This document shows, in pieces, positions 43,020 to 51,030 of a stretch of 64,000 bases of DNA. Under the pieces are notes generated by a model. That model ran no database searches, was not told the origin of the DNA, and saw only the letters and a list, made by a program, of their open reading frames with translations. Both the position numbers and the translations under genes were made by a program. The stretch is from Flavobacterium gelatinilyticum (GTDB lineage Bacteria > Bacteroidota > Bacteroidia > Flavobacteriales > Flavobacteriaceae), in assembly GCF_027111295.1 (NCBI RefSeq), contig NZ_CP114287.1, positions 1,054,001 to 1,118,000 of the forward strand. The letters run 5' to 3'. Positions within the stretch are counted from its first letter, which is position 1, and each line of letters opens with the position of its first letter.

Positions 43020-44063
43020 TTATACTGTTAAAACACTTTTTTTTCGAACATTGGCCCTAAAAGATTTTGTCGTTTTATCATCTCGCATAATTCCCCATTT
43101 TAAACAGGTCGCTCCCCACGAAAATCCGGCACCAAAAGTGGTAATAAGCAGATTCTGGCCTTCTTTGAAATCTTCTCTGAAATCCCATAAACAAAGCGGA
43201 ATAGTAGCCGATGTGGTGTTGCCGTAACGTTCGATATTTACTTTTACTTTTTCAGAATCAATATTCAGGCTCTCACCTACTGCATTGATAATTCGCAGAT
43301 TAGCCTGATGCGGAATTACCCAGTCGATTTCGTCTGTATCCAATTCGTTTTTAGCCAGAACGTCCTGTGAAACCTGACTCATAGAAGCCACTGCTTTTTT
43401 AAATACAAAAGATCCTTCTTGTTTTAAAAAATGACTACGGTGCAGAATGCTCTGCATACTTGCCGGTGTTTTGGAACCTCCCGCAGGCACCAGCAAAGAG
43501 GATGTACCACTTCCGTCTGTTCTCAGAATGCTTTTCATCAACCCATAATTCGATTCTGTTTTTTCTAATAAAACTGCTCCCGCCCCGTCTCCAAAAAGAA
43601 TACAGGTGTTGCGGTCTTCATAATCTACAATCGAACTCATTTTATCGGCACCCACTACTATTATTTTTTCATAACGACCGCTTTCGATCATGCTTGCCGC
43701 TGTTTCGAGTGCATATAAAAACCCGCTGCAGGCTGCGTTAAGATCTACTCCAAAAGCATTTGTAAGGCCGCTTTTTTCGCATACTTTGCTGGCAGTTGGC
43801 GACAAAATATGATCCGGCGTTGCAGTTGCCAGCACAAGGGCTTCAATTTCTTTACGGTCGACATTATAGTTTTCAAGAAGATTCTCTATGGCGGCACTGG
43901 CAAGATCAGAGGTTGCAGTATCGTCATCAGCAATTCTTCGTTCTTTAATACCTGTACGTTTTTCGATCCACTCTTCGGATGTGTCTACTGTTTCAGAAAT
44001 CTTTTTATTATCGAGGATAGCTGGCGGAACAAAACCGCCGATTGCTGTTATAACTGCGTTCAT
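43020..44063 (-). CDS. Ketoacyl-ACP synthase III (FabH-like)
   Basis: A 347-residue thiolase-fold enzyme with the complete FabH triad at C112 (NAACSGFLYA), H252 (IPHQANLRI) and N282 (YGNTTSATIP). FabH joins acetyl- or other acyl-CoA with malonyl-ACP. The C-terminus runs about 20 residues past the usual GAGFSWGA end, with a basic tail (KTTKSFRANVRKK). No other fatty-acid genes are nearby, and the partner upstream is an unusual RND-like membrane protein. This suggests an accessory role, such as a special acyl starter, rather than housekeeping lipid synthesis. I therefore give no gene symbol. Confidence 0.92.
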   Translation of the reverse strand: MNAVITAIGGFVPPAILDNKKISETVDTSEEWIEKRTGIKERRIADDDTATSDLASAAIENLLENYNVDRKEIEALVLATATPDHILSPTASKVCEKSGLTNAFGVDLNAACSGFLYALETAASMIESGRYEKIIVVGADKMSSIVDYEDRNTCILFGDGAGAVLLEKTESNYGLMKSILRTDGSGTSSLLVPAGGSKTPASMQSILHRSHFLKQEGSFVFKKAVASMSQVSQDVLAKNELDTDEIDWVIPHQANLRIINAVGESLNIDSEKVKVNIERYGNTTSATIPLCLWDFREDFKEGQNLLITTFGAGFSWGATCLKWGIMRDDKTTKSFRANVRKKSVLTV

Positions 44064-44112
44064 GTTTGTTTGTTTTTTATTTTCTTTTCCTTCTTTCAGT
44101 TCAAAACTGACT

Positions 44113-45441
44113 CTATAAATAAATGCTCTTTACTCTTTTTTTATTGGGTTTTCTAAACGATTCAAAATAATGCAGCGCCGTATTTAAAAAAGCGGCACCG
44201 GGGAAAACCAGCAATAATCCTGAAGCTGTAATAATAGCTCCCATTAGAAACAAATCCCACAAAGAATCTGTATGCAGACTTACCGAATACACGAAAAGCG
44301 AGAGGAAAAACGTACTAACTATAACCGAGCCCAAAATCAGGTACAATGTTTTGGCATTGGCATTTAATACCGCGTCCTGAATCTTGAAATTATTTTTATA
44401 ATAGCGCCATGCTGTATTACTTTGAAGATAGCCTGCTGTAATTGCAGCTGTCATGCTGACGAAAAAACTGATGTGCATAATATCTTCAGAATCCCATTTT
44501 ATGAGTTTAAAAACATCTGTAAGAACCAGGTAATTAAACACAATTGATAATACGGGCGCCAAAGCAAGAATATAACTTTGATAGCGTATGACAACAAACA
44601 AGAAATATACAATTGAGACAATTATAAAATAAAACGGTTCCGTATTTCCCACAATACTCCAAATCGTAAAAACCGCTGCAAAGATAGTGATCAAAGTGCT
44701 TATTTTTTTATTTGTTACCGCAGGACTTACAATCCAGACGGCATATGCAATGTTTTTTTCGATTATTTCGTTGAACCTAAGAAGTTTATTTTCTGTAAAA
44801 GAAAGTGTTAAATCGTCCTGAGGCCGCTCTTCCTTAAGATGTCCAAGCCAGAAAAAAGAACAAACCGGAAGCATTGTAAAAGCGGTAATAACCGAAATAG
44901 AAGCGCCTGCAAAAAACGTCCACACAAAATATTTAAACGGAACCGGTAAAAAATCAGGATCTGACTGAGACTGTGAATACGACCAGAAAAGCAAAAGAAG
45001 AACAGCAAGAAAAGAAAGCAGAATAGTCCAAAAATTCATTTTTAAAGCCATTACAACGGCCTGCCTGGCATTGGTGTCCGAAGGTTTTTTATATTGGTAA
45101 ACGGAACTCAACAATATGGTATTAATAAACAATGAAAAACTTAAACTGATAATTATGGCTGCTGTACGTAACGATGAATTTTGTACTTCGAACAAATCAA
45201 TAAAAAAAAGTATTCCAAACATTACATTAACTGAGCAGCCAATACTTATCAGGACGGATATGCTGTTTTTAAGAAAAACATAACTAACTGTAAATAAAAC
45301 AATAAACAAAAACAGCAATTCATACATATCAAATTTATGCAAAGTCTCCTCCATTCTTACCCACGACAGACAGCCTGCAATAAAAAAAAATGCAGGAAGA
45401 ATCGTAAGCATTACCGCTGTATTATAAAAATTGGTTTTCAT
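44113..45441 (-). CDS. Polytopic membrane protein resembling an RND/MMPL core without porter domains
   Basis: A 442-residue protein with about 12 hydrophobic segments and no large soluble loop. Two stretches look like the second half of MMPL/SSD domains. Around 128-195, a NARQAVVMALKMNFWTILLS helix start leads to a helix ending ASISVITAFTMLPV. Around 355-425, QDAVLNANAKTLYLIL leads to a helix ending GAIITASGLLLVFPGAAFL. In full RND proteins these follow a proton-relay helix and precede the cytoplasmic loop. The loops that would hold porter domains are missing. The assignment is inference from helix pattern. It lies 50 bp upstream of the FabH-like gene on the same strand. Confidence 0.7.
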   Translation of the reverse strand: MKTNFYNTAVMLTILPAFFFIAGCLSWVRMEETLHKFDMYELLFLFIVLFTVSYVFLKNSISVLISIGCSVNVMFGILFFIDLFEVQNSSLRTAAIIISLSFSLFINTILLSSVYQYKKPSDTNARQAVVMALKMNFWTILLSFLAVLLLLFWSYSQSQSDPDFLPVPFKYFVWTFFAGASISVITAFTMLPVCSFFWLGHLKEERPQDDLTLSFTENKLLRFNEIIEKNIAYAVWIVSPAVTNKKISTLITIFAAVFTIWSIVGNTEPFYFIIVSIVYFLFVVIRYQSYILALAPVLSIVFNYLVLTDVFKLIKWDSEDIMHISFFVSMTAAITAGYLQSNTAWRYYKNNFKIQDAVLNANAKTLYLILGSVIVSTFFLSLFVYSVSLHTDSLWDLFLMGAIITASGLLLVFPGAAFLNTALHYFESFRKPNKKRVKSIYL

Positions 45442-45505
45442 AACCTGTTTATGTTTTTATTAATGATTATATTTTAGACTATTTGCAATCTAACTTATAA
45501 CAAAA

Positions 45506-46339
45506 TTAATAATTAGGAAATGATAATAACGGAATATCAAGACCGGCTGCCATAATTCTCGTTTTACTTTTGTGTACAAGAGAATCCCAGAAACCGTATT
45601 TTTGAGGAACCATTACCAGAATATCGGCTTCGTAATTTTTAATTTCTTTTTTGATTTCGTTAATTACAGCATTTGAACGTACGGTTTTATAAAGATATTT
45701 TACGGCTTCAAATTCTTTTTCAATCGTTGAATTCAGAAGCATTTTGCTCTGTTCTTCTTTTAGGTCATCCAGTTTGGCATCTACACTGAAAAATTCAATT
45801 TCGGCTCCAAGACTTCCAATAACGCCCTTGATCCAGTTAAATCTTTTGATAAAAGACAAACTCAGTGTATCGCAGGCATATAATATTTTAGATACGCTTG
45901 TAAAACGCGCATTTTGAGGTACTGCCAATACCGGAATATTTAGATTTTTTATGACAGATGTGGTTGAATTACCCAATAATTCCTGCTCAAAAGAACGTTC
46001 TGCCATTCCCATTACCACAAGATCTGCTCCTGTATTACTCAGTATAGATGAAAGCTCATCTTCCAGAAACGAATAGGTACAAAAAGAATCTACTTCAATT
46101 TTAAACAAATCTGCTATTTCTGTACCCAGAATACTAAGCCGTGTTGTGGCTTTTTCGATTTGTTTCTGCATCGTTTCTGCAGTAATAAGTGAGTTGGCAC
46201 TGTGAACGCTTAAAGAAAAAGAATTAAATAAAACAAGTTTTGCTCCTGTTGCTTTTGCAAGTCCTGCGGCATACGTAACCGCATTGTTTGCTATAGGCGA
46301 AAAATTAGTAGCAGCAATGATAGTAAGTGGTGTTGTCAT
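45506..46339 (-). CDS. Universal stress protein, tandem domains
   Basis: The frame is open to 46393, but the first good start is the ATG at 46339 (MTTPLTIIAATNFSP). The 277-residue product has two UspA-like halves. The first (about 1-145) has AATNFSPIANNAVTYAAGLA and the nucleotide-binding GMAERSFEQELLGNSTTSV, with the ATP-loop pattern G-x2-x9-GS/T. The second (about 150-277) is degenerate but ends in DILVMVPQKYGFWDSLVHKSKT. The first half may bind ATP. It is the first minus-strand gene left of the divergent region at 46.3-46.6 kb. Confidence 0.9.
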   Translation of the reverse strand: MTTPLTIIAATNFSPIANNAVTYAAGLAKATGAKLVLFNSFSLSVHSANSLITAETMQKQIEKATTRLSILGTEIADLFKIEVDSFCTYSFLEDELSSILSNTGADLVVMGMAERSFEQELLGNSTTSVIKNLNIPVLAVPQNARFTSVSKILYACDTLSLSFIKRFNWIKGVIGSLGAEIEFFSVDAKLDDLKEEQSKMLLNSTIEKEFEAVKYLYKTVRSNAVINEIKKEIKNYEADILVMVPQKYGFWDSLVHKSKTRIMAAGLDIPLLSFPNY

Positions 46340-46510
46340 AAAAATGTTATTAGCAATTATTCCGGCAAAATTGGCTAATAAAAGTCTTACCAATATTTTT
46401 TAGTAACCGAATAATCATTTTTTGTGACCCAACCGTAAAATTTCGTTCCTGAAAAAATGAGCATCAAAACTTATAAGTTTATCTTGGGAAGACTTTATTT
46501 TGTTACGTTT

Positions 46511-46587
46511 CCTTAAAACCTCCAAAATTCATTTTCATCGATAAAAAACCCATTCTCATCGGCAGATTTTTTAAATGGGTTTTAAGG
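46511..46587 (+). promoter_or_regulatory. Two mutually exclusive hairpins in the leader of the CPBP gene
   Basis: CCTTAAAACC (46511-46520) pairs with GGTTTTAAGG (46578-46587), and AAAACCCATT (46545-46554) pairs with AATGGGTTTT (46574-46583). Both use the same 3' arm, so only one can form at a time. The 3' arm ends 30 nt before the ATG at 46618. Confidence 0.45.
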
Positions 46588-46617
46588 CAGATACTTTTGG
46601 CATATAAATTTAAAAAT

Positions 46618-47355
46618 ATGTCATTACTCACACCTTTTATCTGGATCTTATTACTTCTTCCGTTTATTAGTTTAGCTTTTATCAATACCAAAAAGGCAAA
46701 CCCAAAATACCTTCTGTATTTTCTATTGTATTTTTTAGCAGATTCTTATATTCAGATAGCAAGTCACCACTATATTTCGCTGGATTTTATGGGATTAAAA
46801 TTTGCCTGGGCCGGAAAATTTATAAGCCTTATTTTAGCTCTCACGATTATTTTTTCGGTTACAAAAAAAGAAAGACATCAAATTGGTTTTACTACACAAA
46901 CCAATTTGCGAAAACAGCTGCAATTTGGTATTCTCGTTTTCCTTGGTTTCCTCATTTTTGATTTTGTTTTTAAGATGATTTTATTTCCAAAAGGCGCTGC
47001 TTTCGATTTAGAAACCTTTGCTTTTCAGGCGTCAATGCCGGGTTTAACAGAAGAACTCGCTTTCAGGGGAATTGGTTTCTGGCTTCTGGACAAAGCTTTT
47101 GAACCAAAATGGAACTGGAAAGGAATCCGTTTTGGCTGGGGATTTTGCATTATCACTATCTTATTTGCCGTGGCGCACGGAGCCATTTTAACTCCGGATC
47201 ATCAGTTTAAATTTGATATAATAACCATTATGTATCTTACTGTAATTTCGTCTTTGAGTATGGGAATTCTTCGCAAGTTTTCCGGCTCTCTTATTTTCCC
47301 GGTTATCGGGCACAATTGTATTAATGTCATGAATGCCATAATTCGAATATTATAA
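46618..47355 (+). CDS. CPBP-family intramembrane metalloprotease
   Basis: An upstream TTG at 46597 is possible, but the ATG at 46618 (MSLLTPFIWILL) gives a natural first membrane helix. The 245-residue protein has six to seven membrane helices. The Abi/CPBP catalytic motifs are seen: EE-x3-R at E145, E146 and R150 (TEELAFRG), a mid-helix His at H187 (AVAHGAI), and a final FPVIGHNCINV helix with an N-x3-N-like pattern. Members cleave membrane substrates such as CAAX proteins or anti-sigma factors; the target here is unknown. It is followed by a strong hairpin. Confidence 0.93.
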   Translation: MSLLTPFIWILLLLPFISLAFINTKKANPKYLLYFLLYFLADSYIQIASHHYISLDFMGLKFAWAGKFISLILALTIIFSVTKKERHQIGFTTQTNLRKQLQFGILVFLGFLIFDFVFKMILFPKGAAFDLETFAFQASMPGLTEELAFRGIGFWLLDKAFEPKWNWKGIRFGWGFCIITILFAVAHGAILTPDHQFKFDIITIMYLTVISSLSMGILRKFSGSLIFPVIGHNCINVMNAIIRIL

Positions 47356-47365
47356 AAAAATGAAG

Positions 47366-47402
47366 AAGCAGATTTCAAAAAAACTATCTTTGAAATCTGC
47401 TT
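47366..47402 (+). terminator. 14-bp perfect stem between the CPBP gene and the next kinase gene
   Basis: AAGCAGATTTCAAA (47366-47379) pairs with TTTGAAATCTGCTT (47389-47402) over 9 nt. The stem ends 13 nt before the kinase ATG. The trailing T-run is very short, so it may be a leaky terminator or a leader hairpin for the kinase. Confidence 0.65.
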
Positions 47403-47415
47403 TACAGAACCCGAT

Positions 47416-48579
47416 ATGCCCGAAAAAAAGATCTTCGCCAATAATTTAGCACAACAAATAGCTGCTTTCAATTTCGATCAGTTTTATACCAGACGAAACC
47501 GGATATTACTGCATTTAACAATGTGGTTTGGTTTTTCTTTTTTACTGTTTCAGAGTTATGTTTTGGCGTATATGCTTTCGTATCAAAACGCGCTTATTCT
47601 GACCATTCGAATGACAACTGTAAATGCGATTGTGTTCTATTTATTTTTCTATTTATTTCTACCAAAAGTATTTTCAGGAAACGGTTTCAGAATCATTCTT
47701 CTATTACTGTTTACGTTCCCAATCTGCATTTTTATCTGGGTTGCTATAACTTATTTTATATCACTACTATATCATTATCTTGGTTTCGAAATACCAAACG
47801 GAGAATTAAAAGGTGCAATAAAAATGGCTGCAGACCAGACATTTGCTCAGGCACTATCTATTAAACGTCTTATTTCACAGGCTTTTATAGTGATTTCCAT
47901 CCTCTCGCCTTTCTTCTTTGTCAAGATACTTTTTGAAATTTCAAGGCTTTACAACAAGACACTAAACATTCAGAATCAAAAAGCGGCTTTGGAAATTCAG
48001 AATATCAATATCGAGAAGCAGTTTTTAACCGCACAGCTCAATCCGCATTTTCTTTTTAATACGCTCAATAATCTTTATGGACTTTCACTCAAAAAGGATG
48101 ATCTGGCCCCGGAAGTTATTCTGAATCTTTCGGATATTATGAGTTATACTTTGTATGAATCCGGCAATGAAAAAGTTTCATTAGAGAAAGAACTCGATTT
48201 CATTAAAAATTATATCGAACTCGAAAAAATGCGTTATCCGGCTCAAACAAACATTCGGTACAATATCGCATCAGGAAGCAGTTTGTTCGGGCATTTTGTA
48301 CCACCTTTGTTAACTTTTACTTTTATAGAAAACGCTTTTAAATACGGTTTAAAAAGTAATCACGAACATTTTATATTTTTGGAAATAAAAGTCGAAAACA
48401 ATCAATTTGTTTTTCTTCTTGAAAATGATAAAGATAAAGAAGAAATTCAAAAAGAATTTGGCGGAATCGGGATTGCAAATGCAATAAAAAGACTCCAGCT
48501 TTTATATCCTGAAAAACACGAAATTCACATCGATAATCTTGAATCCAAATTTAGGGTGGCATTAAAAATAGATTTATAA
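47416..48579 (+). CDS. LytS/YehU-type sensor histidine kinase, system 2
   Basis: A 387-residue kinase with four membrane helices in residues 30-180 and a cytoplasmic coiled coil. The His_kinase domain has its His in LNPHFLFNTLNNLYG (about 213). The C-terminal ATPase-like part contains FVPPLLTFTFIENAFKYGL as N box and GGIGIANAIKRL. It overlaps in design with the kinase at 41831-42931, but the sequences have diverged strongly, so this is not a recent duplication. The regulator gene starts 4 bp after its stop. Confidence 0.94.
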   Translation: MPEKKIFANNLAQQIAAFNFDQFYTRRNRILLHLTMWFGFSFLLFQSYVLAYMLSYQNALILTIRMTTVNAIVFYLFFYLFLPKVFSGNGFRIILLLLFTFPICIFIWVAITYFISLLYHYLGFEIPNGELKGAIKMAADQTFAQALSIKRLISQAFIVISILSPFFFVKILFEISRLYNKTLNIQNQKAALEIQNINIEKQFLTAQLNPHFLFNTLNNLYGLSLKKDDLAPEVILNLSDIMSYTLYESGNEKVSLEKELDFIKNYIELEKMRYPAQTNIRYNIASGSSLFGHFVPPLLTFTFIENAFKYGLKSNHEHFIFLEIKVENNQFVFLLENDKDKEEIQKEFGGIGIANAIKRLQLLYPEKHEIHIDNLESKFRVALKIDL

Positions 48580-48583
48580 ATAA

Positions 48584-49291
48584 ATGGAAAAACTAAGCTG
48601 TATTGTAATTGATGATGAACCCATTGGAAGAGAAGTTATCGAAACTTTTGTAAAAGATATTTCGTTTCTAAACCTTTCGGCTTCATTTGGAGATCCGGTC
48701 GAAGCGCTGAGTTATTTACAGGAAAATCCGGTTGATTTGGTTTTCAGCGATATCCAGATGCCTAAAATCAACGGAATGGAATTGGTACGTTCGCTTACAA
48801 AGCCGCCGTTAATCATTTTTATTACAGCGCACCGCGATTTTGCTTTGGATGGTTTTGACGAAGGCGTAACTGATTATCTAATAAAACCTGTTCGTTTTGA
48901 CCGTTTCATAAAAGCCGTAAACCGAGCCAGAGAACGTATTTCAATAAAACAAACTCCGACCGAAAGTCAAGCTCCAGCTGATAAAATATTTATTAAATCA
49001 GAAGGAAAACTGGTTCGTATTTTACTTAAAGAAATTATTTACGTAGAAGCTCAGGGCGATTATCTTAAAATCGTTCTCCCTTCTGCCGAATATACAACAC
49101 AGCTGACTTTAAAATCGATGGATGAAATTCTCGATCAGCAGACTTTCTTTCGCGTGCAGCGTTCTTTTATATTAAATCTTGAATCAGTAAAAAGCATCAA
49201 CGGAAACAGAGTGGAACTAGTAAACGGAAAAACCATTTCGATTGCTTTAAACAAAAAAGAAGAACTTTTTAATCTGCTGGGAATTAAATAA
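48584..49291 (+). CDS. LytTR-family response regulator, system 2
   Basis: A 235-residue regulator. The receiver (about 1-118) has an acidic DDEP start, the phosphoacceptor in LVFSDIQMPKING (about 55), FITAHRDFA and the Lys in YLIKPVRFDRF. The LytTR domain (about 135-232) shows KEIIYVEAQGDYLKIV, FFRVQRSFILNLESVKSI and a GKTISIALN strand. It is paired with the kinase just upstream. The efflux cluster that starts 1.7 kb downstream on the same strand is a plausible target, mirroring system 1. Confidence 0.95.
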   Translation: MEKLSCIVIDDEPIGREVIETFVKDISFLNLSASFGDPVEALSYLQENPVDLVFSDIQMPKINGMELVRSLTKPPLIIFITAHRDFALDGFDEGVTDYLIKPVRFDRFIKAVNRARERISIKQTPTESQAPADKIFIKSEGKLVRILLKEIIYVEAQGDYLKIVLPSAEYTTQLTLKSMDEILDQQTFFRVQRSFILNLESVKSINGNRVELVNGKTISIALNKKEELFNLLGIK

Positions 49292-49493
49292 TTTTTATTT
49301 CATTTAATATCCCTATAGAAACTTTTCATCTTAAAAATGAAGGTTTTAGATTATATTCTAAATAAAAAACCGGATTTCATTTAAACTGCAAAAGCTTTTC
49401 ATAATTCCCATATACGCAATAAATAGCACAATTACCTGTTATAAAAAGAAGACGTAAAATGTGTTAAAATTATTTATTACTTAGTAGACAAAT

Positions 49494-50087
49494 ATGAAAA
49501 AAATAGTATTTTCAATTCTCATAACCGCTCTTTCTGTTCAGGCATATTCACAGGGTGAAATTAACGGAAAATACAAAGAGGTAAAACCTAAAACACCTCA
49601 AAGCCAAGAAGTAACACCGCCAAAAGAAACACCGCCGCCATCAGACCCAACACTTCCAAAAGATCCGGTTGTGCTAAAAATTAATCCTGAAGAACTTTTT
49701 AAAAACAATGCTTTTTATAAAAGAGAAGCCAACGTTGAAGGGATCTTTTACAGACGAAATGAATATCTGGGTGGTTACATTACCAACTCCTCTACTTCGA
49801 CAGTTCGTTATCGAGATGCCGCTTTTGTCGACGGCGATAAAATCAGAGTATGGTTAAACGAAAAAGTGATTGAACCGGAAGTAAACCTGGTTGGAGAATT
49901 TCAGGGTTTTAAAATTACTCTCGAAAAAGGTATGAACAAAATTGATTTTGAAGCATTGAACGAAGGTTCAGCTTCGCCAAATACAGCAGAATTTCAGGTA
50001 TTTGATGATAACGGAAAAGTTGTTAAAGCCAGCCAGTGGAATGTAGGAACAGGATATAAAGCCACTATTATTTTATACAAAGAGTAA
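49494..50087 (+). CDS. Secreted protein with Pro-rich linker and C-terminal beta domain
   Basis: A 197-residue protein with a signal peptide (MKKIVFSILITALSVQAYSQ) and a Pro/Lys-rich linker at about 28-62 (VTPPKETPPPSDPTLPKDP). A compact beta domain at about 85-197 contains RDAAFVDGDKIRVWLNEKVI, GFKITLEKGMNKIDFEALN and a final WNVGTGYKATIILYK. I have the impression of a conserved Bacteroidota domain but cannot name it. No T9SS domain. The linker could span peptidoglycan or link to another protein. Confidence 0.82.
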   Translation: MKKIVFSILITALSVQAYSQGEINGKYKEVKPKTPQSQEVTPPKETPPPSDPTLPKDPVVLKINPEELFKNNAFYKREANVEGIFYRRNEYLGGYITNSSTSTVRYRDAAFVDGDKIRVWLNEKVIEPEVNLVGEFQGFKITLEKGMNKIDFEALNEGSASPNTAEFQVFDDNGKVVKASQWNVGTGYKATIILYKE

Positions 50088-50119
50088 TTTTCTGTGTAAA
50101 AAGTATATCACTCAAAAAG

Positions 50120-50233
50120 TTTTTCACACAGATCTAATGTGATTTTAGCAGATTAAAATAGATTCTTATTTTCCGGATTGAATAATTTAGTCTGTAGACA
50201 TCTGCTTTGATCTATTTAAATCTGCGTGAAAAA
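50120..50233. repeat. 114-bp imperfect palindrome in the 50088-50442 gap
   Basis: TTTTTCACACAGAT (from 50120) is matched by its near complement ATCTGCGTGAAAAA (50220-50233). An inner pair GCAGATTAAAATAGA (from about 50148) and TCTATTTAAATCTGC (from about 50211) adds a second stem. No ORF is inside. It resembles other dispersed repeats in this window in design but has its own sequence. Confidence 0.6.
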
Positions 50234-50367
50234 TTAATAACCAAAGTTTTATTACAGATCTAAAACACTCCATAATTAAATATGTAAAAATCAACTTCTA
50301 ACGTTATCATATTCTTATTTTTTTGCAGTTTTTAAGAAATTTTAAGAAACGTTACTTTTCAAATTAC

Positions 50368-50375
50368 TATATTTG
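50368..50375 (+). promoter_or_regulatory. Candidate -7 element (TATATTTG)
   Basis: TATATTTG matches TAnnTTTG exactly and lies 68 bp upstream of the small ORF at 50443. It supports that ORF being transcribed. No clear -33 TTG is seen at standard spacing. Confidence 0.45.
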
Positions 50376-50442
50376 GCGCATTATCAATACTTATAAGCCT
50401 GTTTTTTAAACTAAAAAAAATATAATTTCTGCTGTGCTGTAA

Positions 50443-50802
50443 ATGAAATCTGTCAAGTTCATATATATCGTTTTGCTATCGCTGCTTTCTTTTTTCAGAG
50501 GCACCGAAACGCATAAACAGACTGCACATTTCAACAACTGCATTATTCTTGACAGTGTTGCTGCAGATGATACTTTACTTTTCTCTTCAGATTTTTCTTC
50601 ATCTCAAAATCTTGAAGTCCAGTGCATCGTTAAAAAGAAAATAAAATGCCGTGCCACTACTTTAGAACAAAGTACGGTCAGGGTTCCTTATTTTAGCAAC
50701 TTAGTAAACTTTAAGCTGTATAAAAAAAGCTTAATTTATGGTATAGCCTCTATATATCAGGTTCAAAGACATACCCATCTTCACTTATACCAATTATTCT
50801 AG
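50443..50802 (+). CDS. Small protein upstream of an RND efflux operon
   Basis: A 119-residue protein with an N-terminal hydrophobic segment that could be a signal peptide or anchor (KFIYIVLLSLLSFFRG). A middle rich in Ser, Cys and Lys contains QCIVKKKIKCRATT. The C-terminus ends in QRHTHLHLYQLF and is rich in His. There is a good -7 box upstream and no competing ORF. Short proteins with an HLYQLF-like end before RND operons are something I recall from Flavobacterium, but I cannot check it. Function unknown. Confidence 0.6.
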   Translation: MKSVKFIYIVLLSLLSFFRGTETHKQTAHFNNCIILDSVAADDTLLFSSDFSSSQNLEVQCIVKKKIKCRATTLEQSTVRVPYFSNLVNFKLYKKSLIYGIASIYQVQRHTHLHLYQLF

Positions 50803-50847
50803 ATTTCAGAATCACGTTGTTTTTATATTTTCCGGAAGTTCTTCGGC

Positions 50848-50877
50848 TTAATATGTCATGTATTTATGGCATATTAA
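50848..50877 (+). other. AT-rich hairpin after the small ORF
   Basis: TTAATATGTCAT (50848-50859) pairs with ATGGCATATTAA (50866-50877) with one mismatch over a 6-nt loop. It lies 46 bp past the small ORF and 154 bp before the adaptor gene. Without a T-run it may stabilise or partly terminate the small transcript. Confidence 0.4.
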
Positions 50878-51030
50878 ACTGTTTCTGCATATATAAAAAT
50901 ATCCCAAAGGATTTTTCTTAAAAAAGAAATTCCTAAAAAATTCCCATTTCATACATTAAATTTAACCCAAAACTTCCTATAATATTATACGGAAGAGCAT
51001 CTATTTATAATTTTTTTTAAAACCTAATTC

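Noticed and set aside
46340..46393. N-terminal extension of the universal stress protein gene
   Set aside because: The UspA fold starts with the beta strand after the Met at 46339; the upstream residues have no counterpart in the family.
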